A stretch of DNA of 64,000 bases from the NCBI GenBank assembly GCA_015061035.1, contig SUXK01000009.1:1-64000 (forward strand). The letters are read 5' to 3'. Shown here one piece after another: positions 62,430 to 64,000 of this stretch. Every line of letters begins with the position of its first letter. Positions within the stretch are counted from its first letter, which is position 1. A program made the position numbers and the translations under genes. This stretch comes from Bacteroidales bacterium (GTDB lineage: Bacteria > Bacteroidota > Bacteroidia > Bacteroidales > G3-4614). The notes under the pieces were generated by a model that was not told the origin of the DNA, searched no databases, and saw only the letters and a program-made list of their open reading frames with translations.

Positions 62430-64000
62430 TTATCTTGCCTTCATCCCATATTTGATAGCGAACATAAGAATAATACCATTAATATTCATTCCACTCTTTC
62501 CGTTGCCAAAAACCGATATCCTAAAATATTTATATGCAGGAGAAAATACGGGAATTCTTACTCCATCAACAAAAGAGTTCTTTAACGAGTAACTCGCTAT
62601 TGGTAAAAAATCCCTGTCGGGTAAATTGGAACCCAAAATAGAGACACAAATGCTATCTTCAATAAAATCCAATTCACCTTTAATAAAAACCTCTTTAAGT
62701 TGTTTAAACCTAAAATTATCAATACACTTGATTGCTCGAGTAGTTACAATAAAAGGTAAACTATCACTCTTTATCTCTTTTGAGAGATTAAATAAATTAC
62801 CTGTTGAGTCACTAACATATAGGTCGGGATATATATTTAAGAATAGGAGTAACGGGTTATTGGTAAACTCTATTCTGCTCCATCCTGTACCATTTAAAGA
62901 GAAAGAGTAAAGGTACTCTTTGCCGCTATCTAAAAAAAGAAGTTCGTTGTTACTATAATTAAACTTGATATGAGAGTTTTTTATATACTCCTTAAAATTG
63001 TCAACACACATCTGATCAGATTTAATGCTAACCTCTTTGCCATCAACCTCTATTGGGGAGATAATATCGGTTCGTTCCAATCCAAACGAAGAGAGTTGTG
63101 TTACGTTACTTCCCGACAGAAGCATCAATCCCTTATCCGATAAAAACACAATAGCGTTGTTGGTGCTGGCAATACCTTTATTTGATATAGCAATATCTCT
63201 ACTAACAGGTAGCAACGATTGATATACAACCTCTTCACTCCCCTGTTGCAGAGTCCAAATACCATCAGAGGTAAAAATATAGAGAGGGAACTCGCCATAT
63301 CTACCTTGCGACAACTCGGTGGTAACTGTTGAAATATTCAAAATCTCTCCATTAGAAATGCTATAACTCAACTCCTGAGGAAAGTAGAAAGGATTTTCGT
63401 GATTTGAAACCCTCAGTAGGTTAGGAAATGAGTCATAATCCCTTTGCGTTGAAGTGGGAATTTGTATATTATATTCTTCAAGTTCAATACCACTAAACTG
63501 CGAATTAATGTAATATGCCATATTCTCCGTCTTTGAACTATTTAAATTAATCCATTTATAGCGTATTGTACCATCGCTATACTTAACCCATATTTGCATT
63601 GTATAGGCTCTGCTGTCGGGGTATGAGATGTATGGAGATAAATATCCCTCCCTATGAATAGGTAAATCCATCTCAACACATTTAATTCCGTTATCATCAT
63701 TAATCTTAACTCTTATATGGCAACTCACTGCACCGCTAAAACTACACTTTGATACTTTTTTATTAAACTCGTTTTGAGATACAATAAAATTTGAGAGATT
63801 AAATATTTTAGGTAAATATCTACGAATATTACCTATGTGTAGTCTTGAGTTATAAAGAAGCGATACATCTCCAAAAATATCGTAATGCGAAAAGTTGTCA
63901 ACGGGAAGAGTCTCCTGCGAAGCAATCTCCTCAAACTTATAAGGGATTGGTAGTTCCTCAGTGTAAGTATTGCTATTTCTGAGTTCATATAATTTGAACG
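62430..64000 (-). CDS. Phage virion-like protein, possible beta-propeller tail hub, 5' part outside window
   Basis: The frame is open from the window edge to the stop at 62430, at least 523 residues; a GTG at 63728 is only an internal codon. It is beta-rich with repeated blade-like units (FPLYIFTSDGIWTLQ, NKGIASTNNAIVFLSDKGLMLLSG, NELLFLDSGKEYLYSFSL, YPDLYVSDSTGNLFNLS), the style of the P22 gp10 or crAss-like muzzle propellers that join portal and tail, and of some tail-hub proteins. There is no signal peptide in the visible part. Opposite strand and 17 kb from the capsid block. Assignment by fold pattern only; a host beta-propeller is not excluded. Confidence 0.55.
   Translation of the reverse strand, partial: FKLYELRNSNTYTEELPIPYKFEEIASQETLPVDNFSHYDIFGDVSLLYNSRLHIGNIRRYLPKIFNLSNFIVSQNEFNKKVSKCSFSGAVSCHIRVKINDDNGIKCVEMDLPIHREGYLSPYISYPDSRAYTMQIWVKYSDGTIRYKWINLNSSKTENMAYYINSQFSGIELEEYNIQIPTSTQRDYDSFPNLLRVSNHENPFYFPQELSYSISNGEILNISTVTTELSQGRYGEFPLYIFTSDGIWTLQQGSEEVVYQSLLPVSRDIAISNKGIASTNNAIVFLSDKGLMLLSGSNVTQLSSFGLERTDIISPIEVDGKEVSIKSDQMCVDNFKEYIKNSHIKFNYSNNELLFLDSGKEYLYSFSLNGTGWSRIEFTNNPLLLFLNIYPDLYVSDSTGNLFNLSKEIKSDSLPFIVTTRAIKCIDNFRFKQLKEVFIKGELDFIEDSICVSILGSNLPDRDFLPIASYSLKNSFVDGVRIPVFSPAYKYFRISVFGNGKSGMNINGIILMFAIKYGMKAR

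Overview
The window looks like chromosomal DNA from a member of the Bacteroidales (phylum Bacteroidota). The evidence is AT-rich DNA, repeated promoters of the Bacteroidetes type (TTTG, 19-20 bases, TAnnTTTG), almost no Shine-Dalgarno signals, a TonB-dependent receptor with an N-terminal carboxypeptidase-like domain, an S46 dipeptidyl peptidase, a BspA-type leucine-rich repeat protein and the gene order DUF1599 - DoxX-like - tpiA - SPOR - folE. No species can be named from this.

Layout. 1-128: 3' end of a 5S rRNA gene and its terminator, closing an rRNA operon. 129-977: gene-free, with a tandem repeat and a promoter. 978-4765: a ClpX-like AAA+ ATPase, a very acidic protein and a leucine-rich repeat protein, probably co-transcribed. 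4786-7758 (minus): a gingipain-like protein with a C-terminal extension, then a REP-associated transposase flanked by its palindromes. 7856-10757: an unknown 342-residue protein followed by three tandem secreted paralogues. 10783-16843 (minus): TonB-dependent receptor, DUF4876-like lipoprotein and outer-membrane barrel. 17023-27527 (plus): M16 peptidase, RsmF-type rRNA methylase, YhcH protein, glycogen branching enzyme, calcium P-type ATPase, porin-like protein, RsmI-like methylase. 27598-37348 (minus): dnaB, tRNA-Leu, tRNA-Gly, folE, SPOR protein, a DoxX-like/TpiA fused frame, DUF1599 protein, two small proteins, S46 peptidase.

37620-45310 (plus) is a phage-derived block: possible scaffold, SU10/HK97-type major capsid protein, a small protein, a head-tail adaptor-like protein, a tail fibre with an SGNH hydrolase, a pyocin-knob protein, and a lysis cassette (holin-like, DUF5675, unimolecular spanin). 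It has no integrase, repressor, terminase or portal and is bounded by housekeeping genes. A second phage-virion-like gene, a possible beta-propeller tail hub, enters on the minus strand at 62430-64000. Between them lie ordinary core genes: tonB/exbD/exbB and pdxJ (minus), nadK, a YgjP-like metalloprotease, rimP-nusA-infB, cvpA and sufBCDS (plus), then a structured non-coding RNA, a lipoprotein and a small barrel protein. A split, integrase-less virion and lysis gene set inside core chromosome is the best candidate here for an undescribed system (domesticated prophage or gene-transfer-agent-like particle).

Small-scale structure is also rich. A dispersed hairpin element has three copies with a compensatory stem change. 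A REP palindrome is read in frame inside its own transposase. A terminator-like hairpin lies directly after the rimP-nusA-infB promoter. Divergent -7 boxes overlap as a palindrome between pdxJ and nadK. A roughly 300-nt RNA candidate with many hairpins precedes the lipoprotein gene at 60671.
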